Below are positions 19,078 to 28,965 of a stretch of 64,000 bases of DNA, in pieces; position 1 is the first letter of the stretch, and each line of letters opens with the position of its first letter. Made by a program: the position numbers and the translations under genes. The notes under the pieces were generated by a model, which worked only from the letters and a program-made list of their open reading frames with translations, ran no database searches and had not been told where the DNA came from. The stretch lies in contig DVJZ01000019.1 of NCBI GenBank assembly GCA_018716385.1, positions 1 to 64,000 of the forward strand, read 5' to 3'. Source of the stretch: Candidatus Enterenecus merdae (GTDB lineage Bacteria; Bacillota; Clostridia; Oscillospirales; Oscillospiraceae).

Positions 19078-19313
19078 TCCGTCTTCCCTCCCGACGTCCC
19101 CGACGTCCCCGATGTCCCTGAGGCCGCCTGGATCTGACGCTCCGACTGGGTGCCAAAGTAGAAGGCAATGATCACCGTGTACACCGTCATGAAGTCCTGG
19201 TCCACCCCTCTGGTAAAGGCCAGCACCGCAAAGACCGCCGTCAGGGCCAGGGTCACCAGGCTCTTCACCGACAGCAGCCGGGCCAGCCGCTGCCTCCAAT
19301 CCATCTGTTCCAT
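19074..19313 (-). CDS. Phage-type holin
   Basis: MEQMDWRQRLARLLSVKSLVTLALTAVFAVLAFTRGVDQDFMTVYTVIIAFYFGTQSERQ; RBS GGGAG upstream of ATG at 19313; next to the amidase. Confidence 0.85.
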   Translation of the reverse strand: MEQMDWRQRLARLLSVKSLVTLALTAVFAVLAFTRGVDQDFMTVYTVIIAFYFGTQSERQIQAASGTSGTSGTSGGKTE

Positions 19314-19354
19314 TTCATGCTCCCTTCTTTCTCCCGATCCTATCGGGTCTTCTG

Positions 19355-19576
19355 TCATGGGTTTCTCTCCGCGCGCAACCGGGCCAGGTCATGCTGCTGC
19401 TCTGACAGTTTCACCTCAACCACAGCTATGCGCTCGATGACGCTGTTGTGCTTGTCCACCTTCTGCTCCAGCTGCTCGATGCGGTAGTTGGTCAGCCGGT
19501 TGGCCGCCAGGATCCCGCCCAGGCTGCCCACCGCGGTCCCAACCAGGGCAATGGCCGCCACAATGATCTCCGTCAC
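19355..19576 (-). CDS. Small TM plus coiled-coil protein of a phage-like lysis cassette (XhlA-like)
   Basis: 73 aa, TM helix then NYRIEQLEQKVDKHNSVIERIAVVEVKLSEQQHDLARL. Confidence 0.65.
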   Translation of the reverse strand: MTEIIVAAIALVGTAVGSLGGILAANRLTNYRIEQLEQKVDKHNSVIERIAVVEVKLSEQQHDLARLRAERNP

Positions 19577-19826
19577 ATCCGTTCCCTCCCCCTATCCGGC
19601 AATCCCAAAGCAATAGTTGCCCATCGCCGTGCAAAGTGTTATAATCTTTGCCATCATCTGACCCCAGAAAAGCCTGTTGGCTTTCCCGGGGCCCCCTGTT
19701 CCATCCTCATGGGGCAAAATGAATGCGCCCCGCGGACATGTTCCGCCGTCCCCGGTTCCCCATGGACACCCTATCCGGTGCGGGGGCGAGGATGGCTCAC
19801 TCTCTTCTCTCTGGAGGTCGTTTTCC

Positions 19827-21428
19827 TTGCCAAACTGTGAAGCTGAAATCCAGCGCCGCCGCACCTTCGCCATCATCTCCCATCCTGACGCGGGCAAGAC
19901 CACGCTGACGGAGAAGTTCCTGCTCTATGGGGGCGCCATCGCCCAGGCCGGGGTGGTCAAGGGGAAGAAGAACGCCCGGGCCGCCACCTCCGACTGGATG
20001 GAGATCGAGCGGCAGCGGGGCATCTCGGTCACCTCCTCGGTCCTGCAGTTCCAGTATGAGGGGTTTTGCGTCAACATCCTGGACACCCCCGGCCACCAGG
20101 ACTTCTCCGAGGACACCTACCGCACCCTCATGGCCGCCGACTCGGCCGTCATGGTCATCGACGGGGCCAAGGGGGTGGAGGTCCAGACCCGCAAGCTCTT
20201 CCAGGTGTGCGCCCGGCGGGGCATCCCCATCTTTACCTTCATCAACAAGATGGACCGGGAGACCCGGGACCCCTTCGAGCTGTGCCAGGAGCTGGAGCAG
20301 GAGCTGGGCATCGACACCTACCCCGTCAACTGGCCCATCGGCTGCGGCCAGGAGTTTCAAGGCGTCTACGACCGCCGGCGAGGCAAGATCCTCCACTTCA
20401 CCTCCAACACCAACGCCCGGGCGGCCATCGCCACCGAGGTGGAGCTGGGCGACCCGGAGCTGGCCAACCTCATCGGCCAGGCCAGGCGGGACCAGCTGGC
20501 TGACGAGATTGAGCTGCTGGACGGCGCGGCCTGCCAGTTCGATCTGGACCGGGTGCGCCAGGGCAAGCTGTCCCCCGTGTTCTTCGGCTCTGCCCTGACC
20601 AACTTCGGGGTGGAGCCCTTCCTGGAGGATTTTTTGGCCATGGCCACGCCTCCCCTGCCCCGTCGGGCGGAGGAGGAACTCATCGACTCCTTTGACGAGC
20701 GCTTCTCCGCCTTCGTCTTTAAGATCCAAGCCAACATGAACAAGGCCCACCGGGACCGGGTGGCCTTCCTGCGGGTGGTGTCCGGCCGGTTTGACGCCGA
20801 CCGGGAGGTCTATCACGTCCAGGGGGGCAAGAAGCTGCGCCTGTCCCGGCCCCAGCAGCTCATGGCCGCCGAGCGGGAGATCATCGAGGAGGCCTATGCC
20901 GGGGACATCATCGGCGTGTTCGACCCGGGGATCTTCTCCATCGGGGACACCTTGTGCGCCCCGGGCTGGCAATTCCGCTTCGACCCCATCCCCACCTTCG
21001 CCCCCGAGCACTTCCGCCGGGTGCGCCCGGTGGACACCATGAAGCGCAAGCAGTTTCTCAAGGGCATGGAGCAGATCGCCCAGGAGGGGGCCATCCAGAT
21101 CTTCAAGACTCCCTACTCGGGCATGGAAGAGGTCATCGTCGGGGTGGTGGGCACCTTGCAGTTTGACGTGCTGGACTACCGGCTGCTGCACGAGTACGGG
21201 GTGGAGCTGCACGCTGAGTCCCTGCCCTACGAGTACCTGCGCTGGGCGGAGTACGAGGGGGACGCCCCTCTGCGCCCCGACCAGCTCACCCTGCCCAACG
21301 ACGCGCTGCTGGTGGAGGACTACAAGGGCAACCAGTTGCTGCTGTTTGCCTCCCTGTGGTCCATCAACTGGACGGCGGAGCGCAATGATCAGCTCACCCT
21401 GTCCGAGTTTGGCGGGGCCCGCTTCTAA
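19827..21428 (+). CDS. prfC: Peptide chain release factor 3
   Basis: SHPDAGKTTLTEKFLLYGGAIAQAG, DTPGHQDFSEDTYRTLMAADSAVMVIDGAKGVE. Proposed TTG start at 19827 with GGAGGT at 19813; the track ORF extends upstream without homology-like sequence. Confidence 0.95.
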   Translation: MPNCEAEIQRRRTFAIISHPDAGKTTLTEKFLLYGGAIAQAGVVKGKKNARAATSDWMEIERQRGISVTSSVLQFQYEGFCVNILDTPGHQDFSEDTYRTLMAADSAVMVIDGAKGVEVQTRKLFQVCARRGIPIFTFINKMDRETRDPFELCQELEQELGIDTYPVNWPIGCGQEFQGVYDRRRGKILHFTSNTNARAAIATEVELGDPELANLIGQARRDQLADEIELLDGAACQFDLDRVRQGKLSPVFFGSALTNFGVEPFLEDFLAMATPPLPRRAEEELIDSFDERFSAFVFKIQANMNKAHRDRVAFLRVVSGRFDADREVYHVQGGKKLRLSRPQQLMAAEREIIEEAYAGDIIGVFDPGIFSIGDTLCAPGWQFRFDPIPTFAPEHFRRVRPVDTMKRKQFLKGMEQIAQEGAIQIFKTPYSGMEEVIVGVVGTLQFDVLDYRLLHEYGVELHAESLPYEYLRWAEYEGDAPLRPDQLTLPNDALLVEDYKGNQLLLFASLWSINWTAERNDQLTLSEFGGARF

Positions 21429-21463
21429 GCTGGCCACCCCCGCGAGAAGGAGGCGTTCGCGCC

Positions 21464-22414
21464 ATGACCAAGCTGTCCATCATCGTGCCCTGCTGCAACG
21501 AGCAGGCCGCCCTGCCCGCCTTCTATGAAGCGGCCACTGCCGTGGTGGCCGCCCTGCCGGAGGTGGAGGCGGAGTATCTGTTCATAGACGACGGCTCCAC
21601 CGACCAGACCCTGTCCCTGCTGCGGGCGCTGGCCGGGCAGGACGCCCGGGTACGCTACCTGTCCTTCTCCCGCAACTTCGGCAAGGAGGCAGCCATGTAC
21701 GCCGGGCTCCAGGCCGCCCGGGGCGATCTGGTGGCTATCCTGGACGCCGACCTGCAAGACCCGCCCGGGCTGCTGCCGGACATGCTCTCCCGCATCCAAT
21801 CCGGGGACTATGACTGCGTAGCGGTGCGCCGGGTGAGCCGGAAGGGGGAACCGCCCATCCGTTCCCTCTTTGCCCGTGGGTTCTACCGGCTGGTCAACCG
21901 GCTCAGCCGCACCCAGATCGTGGACGGGGCCCGGGACTTTCGGCTCATGACCCGGCAGATGGTGGACTCCATTTTACAGCTGCCAGAGTACAACCGTTTC
22001 TCCAAGGGTATCTTCGCCTGGGTGGGCTACCGCACCTGCTGGCTGGAGGTGGAGAATGTGGAGCGGGCCCAGGGGCGCAGCAAGTGGTCGTTTTTCAAGC
22101 TGTGGCTGTATGCCCTGGATGGCATCATCGCCTTCTCCACCGCGCCGCTGGCCATCGCCTCCATCCTGGGGCTGCTGTTCTGCCTGGTGGCCTTCATCGC
22201 CATCGTGTTTGTCATCGTCCGGCAGCTGCTCTGGGGGGGCAGCGCCTTTGGCTGGCCCTCGCTGGTGTGTATCCTGCTGTTTGTGACCGGTATCCAGCTG
22301 TTTTGCATCGGTATTTTGGGGCAGTACCTGGCCAAGACCTATCTGGAGGTCAAAAAACGCCCCATCTATCTCATCCGGGAGACGGGAGGAGGCGGTCAGG
22401 ATGACCCGGCGTAA
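21464..22414 (+). CDS. Family 2 glycosyltransferase (GtrB/bactoprenol type)
   Basis: LSIIVPCCNEQAALPAFYEA, DDGSTDQT, SFSRNFGKEAAMYAGL, ILDADLQDPP; two C-terminal TM helices. Confidence 0.93.
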   Translation: MTKLSIIVPCCNEQAALPAFYEAATAVVAALPEVEAEYLFIDDGSTDQTLSLLRALAGQDARVRYLSFSRNFGKEAAMYAGLQAARGDLVAILDADLQDPPGLLPDMLSRIQSGDYDCVAVRRVSRKGEPPIRSLFARGFYRLVNRLSRTQIVDGARDFRLMTRQMVDSILQLPEYNRFSKGIFAWVGYRTCWLEVENVERAQGRSKWSFFKLWLYALDGIIAFSTAPLAIASILGLLFCLVAFIAIVFVIVRQLLWGGSAFGWPSLVCILLFVTGIQLFCIGILGQYLAKTYLEVKKRPIYLIRETGGGGQDDPA

Positions 22415-24728
22415 CCACTACCGGCTCTACTGGCCGCTGGCCTTCCTGCTCCCGGCGCTGCTGCTCACCCTCGTCTACGCCGCCCAGGGCTTCGCCCCCT
22501 TCGGGGACAAGAGCATCCTCACCTACGATATGTCCAGCCAGTATGTGGAGTTCTTCTGCGCACTGAAGAACGGGGATCTGTTCTTCTCTTGGTCCAAGGC
22601 CCTGGGCTCGTCCTACATCGGGGTGTTCAGCTACTATGTGTCCAGCCCCCTGTCCCTGCTCACCCTGCTGGTACCCAATGAGGCCATGCCGGTGGGCCTG
22701 CTGTGGCTGACGGTGCTGAAGTTCGGCCTGGCGGGACTGGCCTGCTTCCTCTTCCTCTCCCGCCAGTTCCCCGGCCGGGGCTTCACCGCCCTGCTGGGGG
22801 CGGTGTGCTACGCCATGTGCGCCTACAACGTGGCCTACTCCCTGTGCATCATGTGGCTGGACGGGGTGATCTGGCTGCCGGTGGTGCTGCTGGGGGTGGA
22901 ACGGGTGCTGGACGGGCGGGGCCGGTGGCTGCTCTGCCTCAGCCTGGCCGCCTGCTTTGTGTCCACCTGGTATATCTCCTACATGGTGGGCGGGTTCTGC
23001 CTGCTGTGGCTGCTGGCCCGGGCGGTTGCCCGGGGCATAGGCCTGCGGGAGGGCCTGCTGCGCCTGCGGGACCTAATCGGTTGCGCCCTCTGGGCCCTGG
23101 GGGTGACCGCCTGGCTGTGGCTGCCCACCCTGCTGAGCATGTTCGGCGGCAAGTTCTCCATCCCCCTCACCGACTACGACGGGCTGGTCAACTTCCATCC
23201 CCTGGAGCTGCTGGGCCAGTTCCTGCCCGGCCAGGTGCAGCCGTACTACGGCAACCTGCCCTTGCTCTACTGCGGCACCCTGACCGCCCTGGCTGCCCTG
23301 GGTTCCTTCTTCCTGCGCGCTATCCCGCCCCGGGCCAAGGCGGCCTATGGGGCGCTGGCTCTGGTGTTGCTGCTGTCCCTGTGGCTGTCCCCCCTGGACC
23401 GGGTATGGCACCTGTTCCAGTATCCCAATTCCTTCTTCTACCGGTACAGCTTCCTGCTGTCCTTCCTGTTGGTCTTTCTGGCCTGCCACACCCTGAACCG
23501 GGCACAGGACGCCCTGGCTGCCTCTGGGCGGCGGGCCGTGCGGGGAGGGGCCGCCCTGCTGCTGGCCGTCGCGGTGTGCGGGGAGCTGGGCTACAACGCC
23601 GCGGCCACCTTCCGCGGCATAGACCAGGCCCACCGCTATGAGTCCTACACCTCCTATCAGGCCTACTACGGGGCCAACGCCGCGCTGGCCGCCCGGGCCC
23701 AGGGCCTGGCCGGCTCGGGTCACTTCTACCGCGTGGGGGCCACCCGGGACCGGGGATTAAACGCGCCGCTGTCCTTTGGCTATCCCGGCATCACCCATTA
23801 CAGCAGCTTCTTCAACAGCCGGCTCAACGCCTTGCTCCATTCCCTGGGCTTTGCCCAGTCCTGGTACTGGACGGCCTACTACGGCTCCACCCCCCTCACC
23901 GACGCGCTGCTGTCCATCCGCTATGTGCTCAGCGCCAACCCCATGCCCGATGGCTATGCCGCCCTGGACGCCCAGGGGGAGCTGACTCTGTATGAGAACC
24001 CCACCGTCCTCCCCCTGGCCTTTCCCGCCCCAGAGGAACTGCTGGAACTGGAGCTGAGCAGCCAGGATCCCTTCCAAAACCAGAACCGCCTGTTTGCCGC
24101 CCTCACCGGCTGGGAGGAGCCGCTGTACACCCCCGTCTCCCCGGACACCCTGGTGGAGGAGCCTGGCGGGACGGTCACCCTCACCTTCCAGGGCAGCGGC
24201 CTGCCTCTCTATGCCGACCTGTCCTCGGTTGGGATGATCGACCTTTGGGTGGACGGAGCCTACCGCACCGCCCTGAACACCGATGAGACCCGGTGCATCC
24301 ACTACCTGGGCTCCCCTGCCCAAGGGGAGAGCCTCACCGCCGTCTTCCACTGCACCTCCCTTCAGGACTGGTCGGGCCGCTTCTACGCCCTGGACACGGA
24401 TTCCCTGGCCCGGGGGCTGGCCGCTCTGGCCGACAGTCCGGAGCCCCAGGTGGAGGGCGGGACGGTGCGCCTGTCCGTCACGGCCCAGGCGGGACAGGCC
24501 ATCGTCACCACCATCCCCGATGAGCCGGGCTGGCATGCCTATGTAGACGGGCAGGAGGTCCCCCTGCGCTCCTTCCTGGGCGCCTTTCTGGCCCTGGAGG
24601 TGGAGCCTGGCAACCACACCATCCTGCTGCGTTACACACCGCCCGGCCTGCTCCCCGGCCTGGCCCTGGCCGGCGGAGCCCTGCTGCTGGCAGCCGCCAT
24701 CCTGATCCGCCGGCGCACCCGTCCATAG
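22401..24728 (+). CDS. YfhO family membrane protein
   Basis: 775 aa polytopic protein: FGDKSILTYDMSSQYVEFF, FSWSKALGSSYIGVFSYYVSSPLSLL, YPNSFFYRYSFLLSF. Confidence 0.9.
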   Translation: MTRRNHYRLYWPLAFLLPALLLTLVYAAQGFAPFGDKSILTYDMSSQYVEFFCALKNGDLFFSWSKALGSSYIGVFSYYVSSPLSLLTLLVPNEAMPVGLLWLTVLKFGLAGLACFLFLSRQFPGRGFTALLGAVCYAMCAYNVAYSLCIMWLDGVIWLPVVLLGVERVLDGRGRWLLCLSLAACFVSTWYISYMVGGFCLLWLLARAVARGIGLREGLLRLRDLIGCALWALGVTAWLWLPTLLSMFGGKFSIPLTDYDGLVNFHPLELLGQFLPGQVQPYYGNLPLLYCGTLTALAALGSFFLRAIPPRAKAAYGALALVLLLSLWLSPLDRVWHLFQYPNSFFYRYSFLLSFLLVFLACHTLNRAQDALAASGRRAVRGGAALLLAVAVCGELGYNAAATFRGIDQAHRYESYTSYQAYYGANAALAARAQGLAGSGHFYRVGATRDRGLNAPLSFGYPGITHYSSFFNSRLNALLHSLGFAQSWYWTAYYGSTPLTDALLSIRYVLSANPMPDGYAALDAQGELTLYENPTVLPLAFPAPEELLELELSSQDPFQNQNRLFAALTGWEEPLYTPVSPDTLVEEPGGTVTLTFQGSGLPLYADLSSVGMIDLWVDGAYRTALNTDETRCIHYLGSPAQGESLTAVFHCTSLQDWSGRFYALDTDSLARGLAALADSPEPQVEGGTVRLSVTAQAGQAIVTTIPDEPGWHAYVDGQEVPLRSFLGAFLALEVEPGNHTILLRYTPPGLLPGLALAGGALLLAAAILIRRRTRP

Positions 24729-24903
24729 CAGGGAAAGGTTGCCCGGGAAATGGGCCGGGGCCTTGCCCCAAAATCCCCCTTTCTTCTCCTTGCAAGTTCC
24801 GCCCAAATGGGGTAGAATGCTCCCAGCTTCGCCCCCTGTGCCGGATGGGTCCCGCCCGTTGGCATCCCTTTCCCGGGGGGCGTCTGAATCGGAGGAATGA
24901 CAC

Positions 24904-25197
24904 ATGAAACAGGAACCCAAGCCCCGGCAGGTTGCCGCGGACAAGCCGGCCGCCGCTCCGGCCAGAAAGCCCGCCGCCCCCCGCAAGCGAACCACCAAGC
25001 CCCTCCAGGAGGTCTACCTCCAGTTTGGCGGCGGCCAATGGAGCTTCGCTGAGCTGGCGGAGCGAGCCAAGTCCGCCTGTGCCGCCCAGGGGCACGACCT
25101 GACTGGCTCCAAAAAGCTGGCGGTGTATGTCAAGCCCGAGGACCGCATGGTCTACTATGTGGTGGACGACGATCACACCGGCAGCGTGGCCCTGTGA
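24904..25197 (+). CDS. Small DUF6465-like protein
   Basis: 97 aa, Ala/Pro/Lys-rich N-terminus then EVYLQFGGGQWSFAELAERAK...KKLAVYVKPEDRMVYYVVD. Confidence 0.7.
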   Translation: MKQEPKPRQVAADKPAAAPARKPAAPRKRTTKPLQEVYLQFGGGQWSFAELAERAKSACAAQGHDLTGSKKLAVYVKPEDRMVYYVVDDDHTGSVAL

Positions 25198-25224
25198 GCC
25201 CGCCTGCGCCACTGAATGCAGAAA

Positions 25225-25262
25225 GACCGGGGAGCCTCGCCCTAAGGCGAGGCTCCCCGGTC
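25225..25262. terminator. Bidirectional terminator hairpin
   Basis: ACCGGGGAGCCTCGCC-ctaa-GGCGAGGCTCCCCGGT between convergent genes. Confidence 0.85.
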
Positions 25263-25303
25263 TGATCTTATATCCAACTGCCCACAGGGGCAGGGCATCC
25301 CTC

Positions 25304-26611
25304 TTAGTTCAGGAAGTCCTTCAGTTTTTTGGAGCGGGAGGGGTGGCGCAGCTTCCGCAGGGCCTTGGCCTCGATCTGGCGGATGCGCTCCCGGGTGACG
25401 TTGAACTCCTTGCCCACCTCCTCCAGGGTACGGGTGCGGCCGTCCTCAATGCCAAAGCGCAGTTTGAGCACCTTCTCCTCCCGAGGGGTCAGGGTGGAGA
25501 GCACCTCCACCAGCTGTTCCTTGAGCAGGGTGAAGGAGGCCGCTTCCGACGGCTCGGAGGCGGTGTCGTCCTCGATGAAGTCGCCCAGGTGGCTGTCCTC
25601 CTCCTCCCCAATGGGAGTCTCCAGGGAGACGGGTTCCTGGGCAATCTTCAGGATCTCCCGTACCTTCTCCACCGGCATCCCCATCTCGGCGGCGGTCTCA
25701 TCGGGGGTGGGGTCATGGCCCAGCTCCTGCAACAGCTGCCGGTTGACCCGGATGACCTTGTTGATGGTCTCCACCATGTGCACCGGGATGCGGATGGTCC
25801 GGGCCTGGTCGGCGATGGCCCGGGTGATGGCCTGGCGGATCCACCAGGTGGCGTAGGTGGAGAACTTATAGCCCTTGGTGTAGTCAAACTTCTCCACCGC
25901 TTTGATCAGCCCCAGGTTCCCCTCCTGGATCAGGTCCAGGAACAGCATCCCCCGGCCCACATAGCGCTTGGCAATGGACACCACCAGGCGCAGGTTGGCC
26001 TCGGCCAGCTCCTGCTCGGCCTGCTTCCCCTGCCGGATCAGCGTCTCCAGCTCGTCTCGCACCGGCTGGGGGGGCGCCTCATCAGCCTGTTCCATCTCCT
26101 CCAGCTGTGCCCGGGCCTCGTTGCCCCGGCCCATGGCCTGGGCCAGCTCCACCTCCTTCTCCGGGGTGAGCAGGTCCACCTTTCCGATCTCCTTGAGGTA
26201 CATGCGCACCGGATCGTCCACGGCAAAGGCGTCCACCAGGGTATTGGGGTCTACCAGCTCCTCCTCGGGCAGCTCCTCCAGCTCATTGCCGGGGGGAACC
26301 AGCGCATCGTCAATCTCGGCCAGTTCATCCTCCTCCCCCGAGGTGTCCACCCCCAAGTTCTCCAGCACATCATAGATCTTATCCAACTGCTCACTCTCCA
26401 GGCTCAGCGACTCCAGCACCTCCATCAGCTCTCCGGAGGACAGCTTCCCCTTCTGGTAGCCGGCGTCCACCAGCTCCAGCAGCCGCTCGCCCCCCTGGAT
26501 GCCCTCCACCATCTTGGCCAGATCGGACTTGGCCGCCTCGAACTTCTCCTTGCTCACCAGGGTGGACAGGGGCGCTTCGCTCTTCCTGGCACTCTTTTTC
26601 CTATCTGCCAT
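25304..26611 (-). CDS. rpoD: RNA polymerase primary sigma factor
   Basis: [63 protein letters not shown]; region 4 [22 protein letters not shown]. Confidence 0.98.
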   Translation of the reverse strand: MADRKKSARKSEAPLSTLVSKEKFEAAKSDLAKMVEGIQGGERLLELVDAGYQKGKLSSGELMEVLESLSLESEQLDKIYDVLENLGVDTSGEEDELAEIDDALVPPGNELEELPEEELVDPNTLVDAFAVDDPVRMYLKEIGKVDLLTPEKEVELAQAMGRGNEARAQLEEMEQADEAPPQPVRDELETLIRQGKQAEQELAEANLRLVVSIAKRYVGRGMLFLDLIQEGNLGLIKAVEKFDYTKGYKFSTYATWWIRQAITRAIADQARTIRIPVHMVETINKVIRVNRQLLQELGHDPTPDETAAEMGMPVEKVREILKIAQEPVSLETPIGEEEDSHLGDFIEDDTASEPSEAASFTLLKEQLVEVLSTLTPREEKVLKLRFGIEDGRTRTLEEVGKEFNVTRERIRQIEAKALRKLRHPSRSKKLKDFLN

Positions 26612-26617
26612 CGGTCC

Positions 26618-28399
26618 TCATCCTCCATAGCGTTTTTTCTGTTTCAGCGCGTCCCGGAACTGTGCCAGGTCCTCGCCGGTGTGAATTCCCGCCCTGCCCC
26701 GCTGGCCCAGGATAACCCGCTTGTAGTCCTCCAGGGCCTGCCGGGCCGTGTGGGCGCTCTGGGGCCGCTGGACAATGGCGGCCAGGTGATCCGCCTCCTG
26801 GGGGGTGAAGTCCCCGTCCAGGCTCGCCAGGCTGGGGGTGTGCCCGGCCTGCCACTGCCGTTTCAGCAGGGCGTAGGCCCGGCCCAGCAGCGGGGAGGAA
26901 AAGTCCTCTTCCCCCAGCTCCTCCAGGGCCCGGAAGTACTCCGCATCCAACAGCACCACCCGCAGCAGCCCCTCCTCCGCCCGGGCCGAGCGCAGGTCCT
27001 GGTAGCGCAGGGCCCGCTCCCGTGGCTGGAGCTTCTGGGCCGGGGCCAGGTCCTGCCGCTCCTGCCGGCGGCGCTGCTCCCAGCCCTTGCGCCGGCGCAG
27101 CCGCTCCACCTCCTGCCCCATGGCCTGGTGGGAGATGCCCGCCGCGTCCGCCGCGCGGTTGCCGTAGATCTCCCGCTCCACGGGGCTGGACAGGCCGGCT
27201 ACCAGCTCAGCCGCAGCCAGCAGATACTTGGTTTTCTGATCGTCCCGCTCCAGGTCAAACTCCTCCCGCAGCAACTCCAGGCGGTACTCCGCCGGGGGGG
27301 CGCTGCCCGCCATCAGCCCCTCAAACGCCTGGGGCCCATAGTGCTTGATGTAGTCGTCCGGGTCCTGCTTCACCAGTTCTCCCTCCGGCGTCTTCCGCCG
27401 GGGCAGCTGGAGCACCCGCACCTCGATGCCCGAGTCCCGCAGCGCCGTGATGGCCCGCTGGGTGGCCTCCAGGCCGGCCGCGTCGTTGTCCAGGCAGAGC
27501 ACCAGCTGCTTGCCGTAACGGGCCAGTTGGCGCACATGGTCCTCGGTCAGGGCGGTGCCCATGGTGGCCACCGTGTTGTCAAAGCCCGCCTGGTGCATGG
27601 TGATCACATCGATGTTGCCCTCCACCAGGATCAGGTTGGGCCGCTTGGTCTTTTTGGCGTAGTTGATGCCGTAGAGGATGCTGCGCTTTTTGAAGATGGC
27701 CGTCTCCGGCGTGTTCAGGTACTTGGGCTGGGTGTCGTCCATCACCCGGCTGGTGAAGCCGATCACATCCCCCCGGGCGTCGATCACCGGCAGCATGAGC
27801 CGGTTGCGGAACTTATCGTAGATCCCGCCGTTTTTGCCCGCCACCGCCAGCCCCGCTTGGAGCAGCTCGGCCTTGTCACACCCCTGCTCACCCATGGCCC
27901 GGGTCAGCGCGTCCCAGCTGTCCGGCGCGGCCCCCAGGCCAAACCGGGCGGAAAATTTCGGGCTGATGCGCCGCTCCCGCCTGATATAGTCTGCCACCCG
28001 CTCCCCCTCCGGCCGGGAGAGCATCTCCCGGTAGAAGCGGGCCGCCTGCCGGTTCAGCTCCAGGATGCGCCGGCGCTGGGCCTGCCGGCCCTGGTCGGTC
28101 CGGCCCTCCTCAGGTACGCTCATCCCCTCCCGCTGGGCCAGCTTCTCCACCGCTTCAGGGAAGGTGAGGCTCTCCATCTCCATCAGGAAGCGGTAGGGCC
28201 CACCCCCCTTGCCGCAGCCAAAGCAGTGGAAGATCTGCTTGGGCTCGTTGACGGAGAAGGAGGGGGTCTTTTCATGGTGGAAGGGGCATAGCCCCCAGTA
28301 GTTGGCCCCCCGCTTGGTCAGGGAGACATAGGAGGACACCACGTCTACAATGTTGACCCGGCCGCTCAGCTCCTCCAGGAACCGCTCGGGTATGGCCAT
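26618..28399 (-). CDS. dnaG: DNA primase
   Basis: Zn finger GLCPFHHEKTPSFSVNEPKQIFHCFGCGKGG; Toprim LVEGNIDVITMHQAGF, LCLDNDAAG. Confidence 0.97.
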   Translation of the reverse strand: MAIPERFLEELSGRVNIVDVVSSYVSLTKRGANYWGLCPFHHEKTPSFSVNEPKQIFHCFGCGKGGGPYRFLMEMESLTFPEAVEKLAQREGMSVPEEGRTDQGRQAQRRRILELNRQAARFYREMLSRPEGERVADYIRRERRISPKFSARFGLGAAPDSWDALTRAMGEQGCDKAELLQAGLAVAGKNGGIYDKFRNRLMLPVIDARGDVIGFTSRVMDDTQPKYLNTPETAIFKKRSILYGINYAKKTKRPNLILVEGNIDVITMHQAGFDNTVATMGTALTEDHVRQLARYGKQLVLCLDNDAAGLEATQRAITALRDSGIEVRVLQLPRRKTPEGELVKQDPDDYIKHYGPQAFEGLMAGSAPPAEYRLELLREEFDLERDDQKTKYLLAAAELVAGLSSPVEREIYGNRAADAAGISHQAMGQEVERLRRRKGWEQRRRQERQDLAPAQKLQPRERALRYQDLRSARAEEGLLRVVLLDAEYFRALEELGEEDFSSPLLGRAYALLKRQWQAGHTPSLASLDGDFTPQEADHLAAIVQRPQSAHTARQALEDYKRVILGQRGRAGIHTGEDLAQFRDALKQKKRYGG

Positions 28400-28444
28400 A
28401 AGCTCACCCCCTGATGATAGCCAAATTTCGCTGTTTTTATGACT

Positions 28445-28909
28445 TTACCATCTCAACTGCAGCTCCCGTTCATAGATTCGGCTGCTTTCACCCCAGGGAT
28501 GGTAGCCAGTCCCCATGTGGGAGAACCCATAGCGCTCGTAATATCCCACATGGTCTGTGCACAGATATAATCTGTCAAAGCCCAAATTCGCTGCCTCACG
28601 GCATAAATGCTCAATCATCCGGCCACCCAGTCCCCTCCCCCGGGCATCCCGCTCTATATATAAAGCACACAGCCATGGCCAAAGGTCGCCCCGGCTAATA
28701 AAATCGTTGATGATCAGGCCTGCGCCGCCCAGGATCCTTTCCTCTTCCCTCAGCAAATACCATTGAGGCAAGGGTGATGGTGAACCAACACAATGCTCCA
28801 TGCAGTCACGGTATACCATTTTGCTGTTCTGATCGGCCCATTTCTGCTGAAACCATCTGATGAACGTCTCCAGCAGATCAGGCCGAGCGCGGAGTGAAAC
28901 AACCTCCAT
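28445..28909 (-). CDS. GNAT family N-acetyltransferase
   Basis: Start at MEVVSLRARPDLLETF; ALYIERDARGRGLGGRMIEHLCREAANLG. Confidence 0.88.
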   Translation of the reverse strand: MEVVSLRARPDLLETFIRWFQQKWADQNSKMVYRDCMEHCVGSPSPLPQWYLLREEERILGGAGLIINDFISRGDLWPWLCALYIERDARGRGLGGRMIEHLCREAANLGFDRLYLCTDHVGYYERYGFSHMGTGYHPWGESSRIYERELQLRW

Positions 28910-28965
28910 CCCCTTCTCCTCTTCCCCTTTGGCGCCCTGCACATCAAGCCTGCCGCGCACAGTTC

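Noticed and set aside
19797-21437. 546-aa minus ORF antisense to prfC
   Set aside because: Shadow ORF; prfC motifs are clear on the plus strand.
25127-28291. 1054-aa plus-strand ORF antisense to rpoD and dnaG
   Set aside because: Shadow ORF with no recognisable domain; opposite strand encodes clear rpoD/dnaG.
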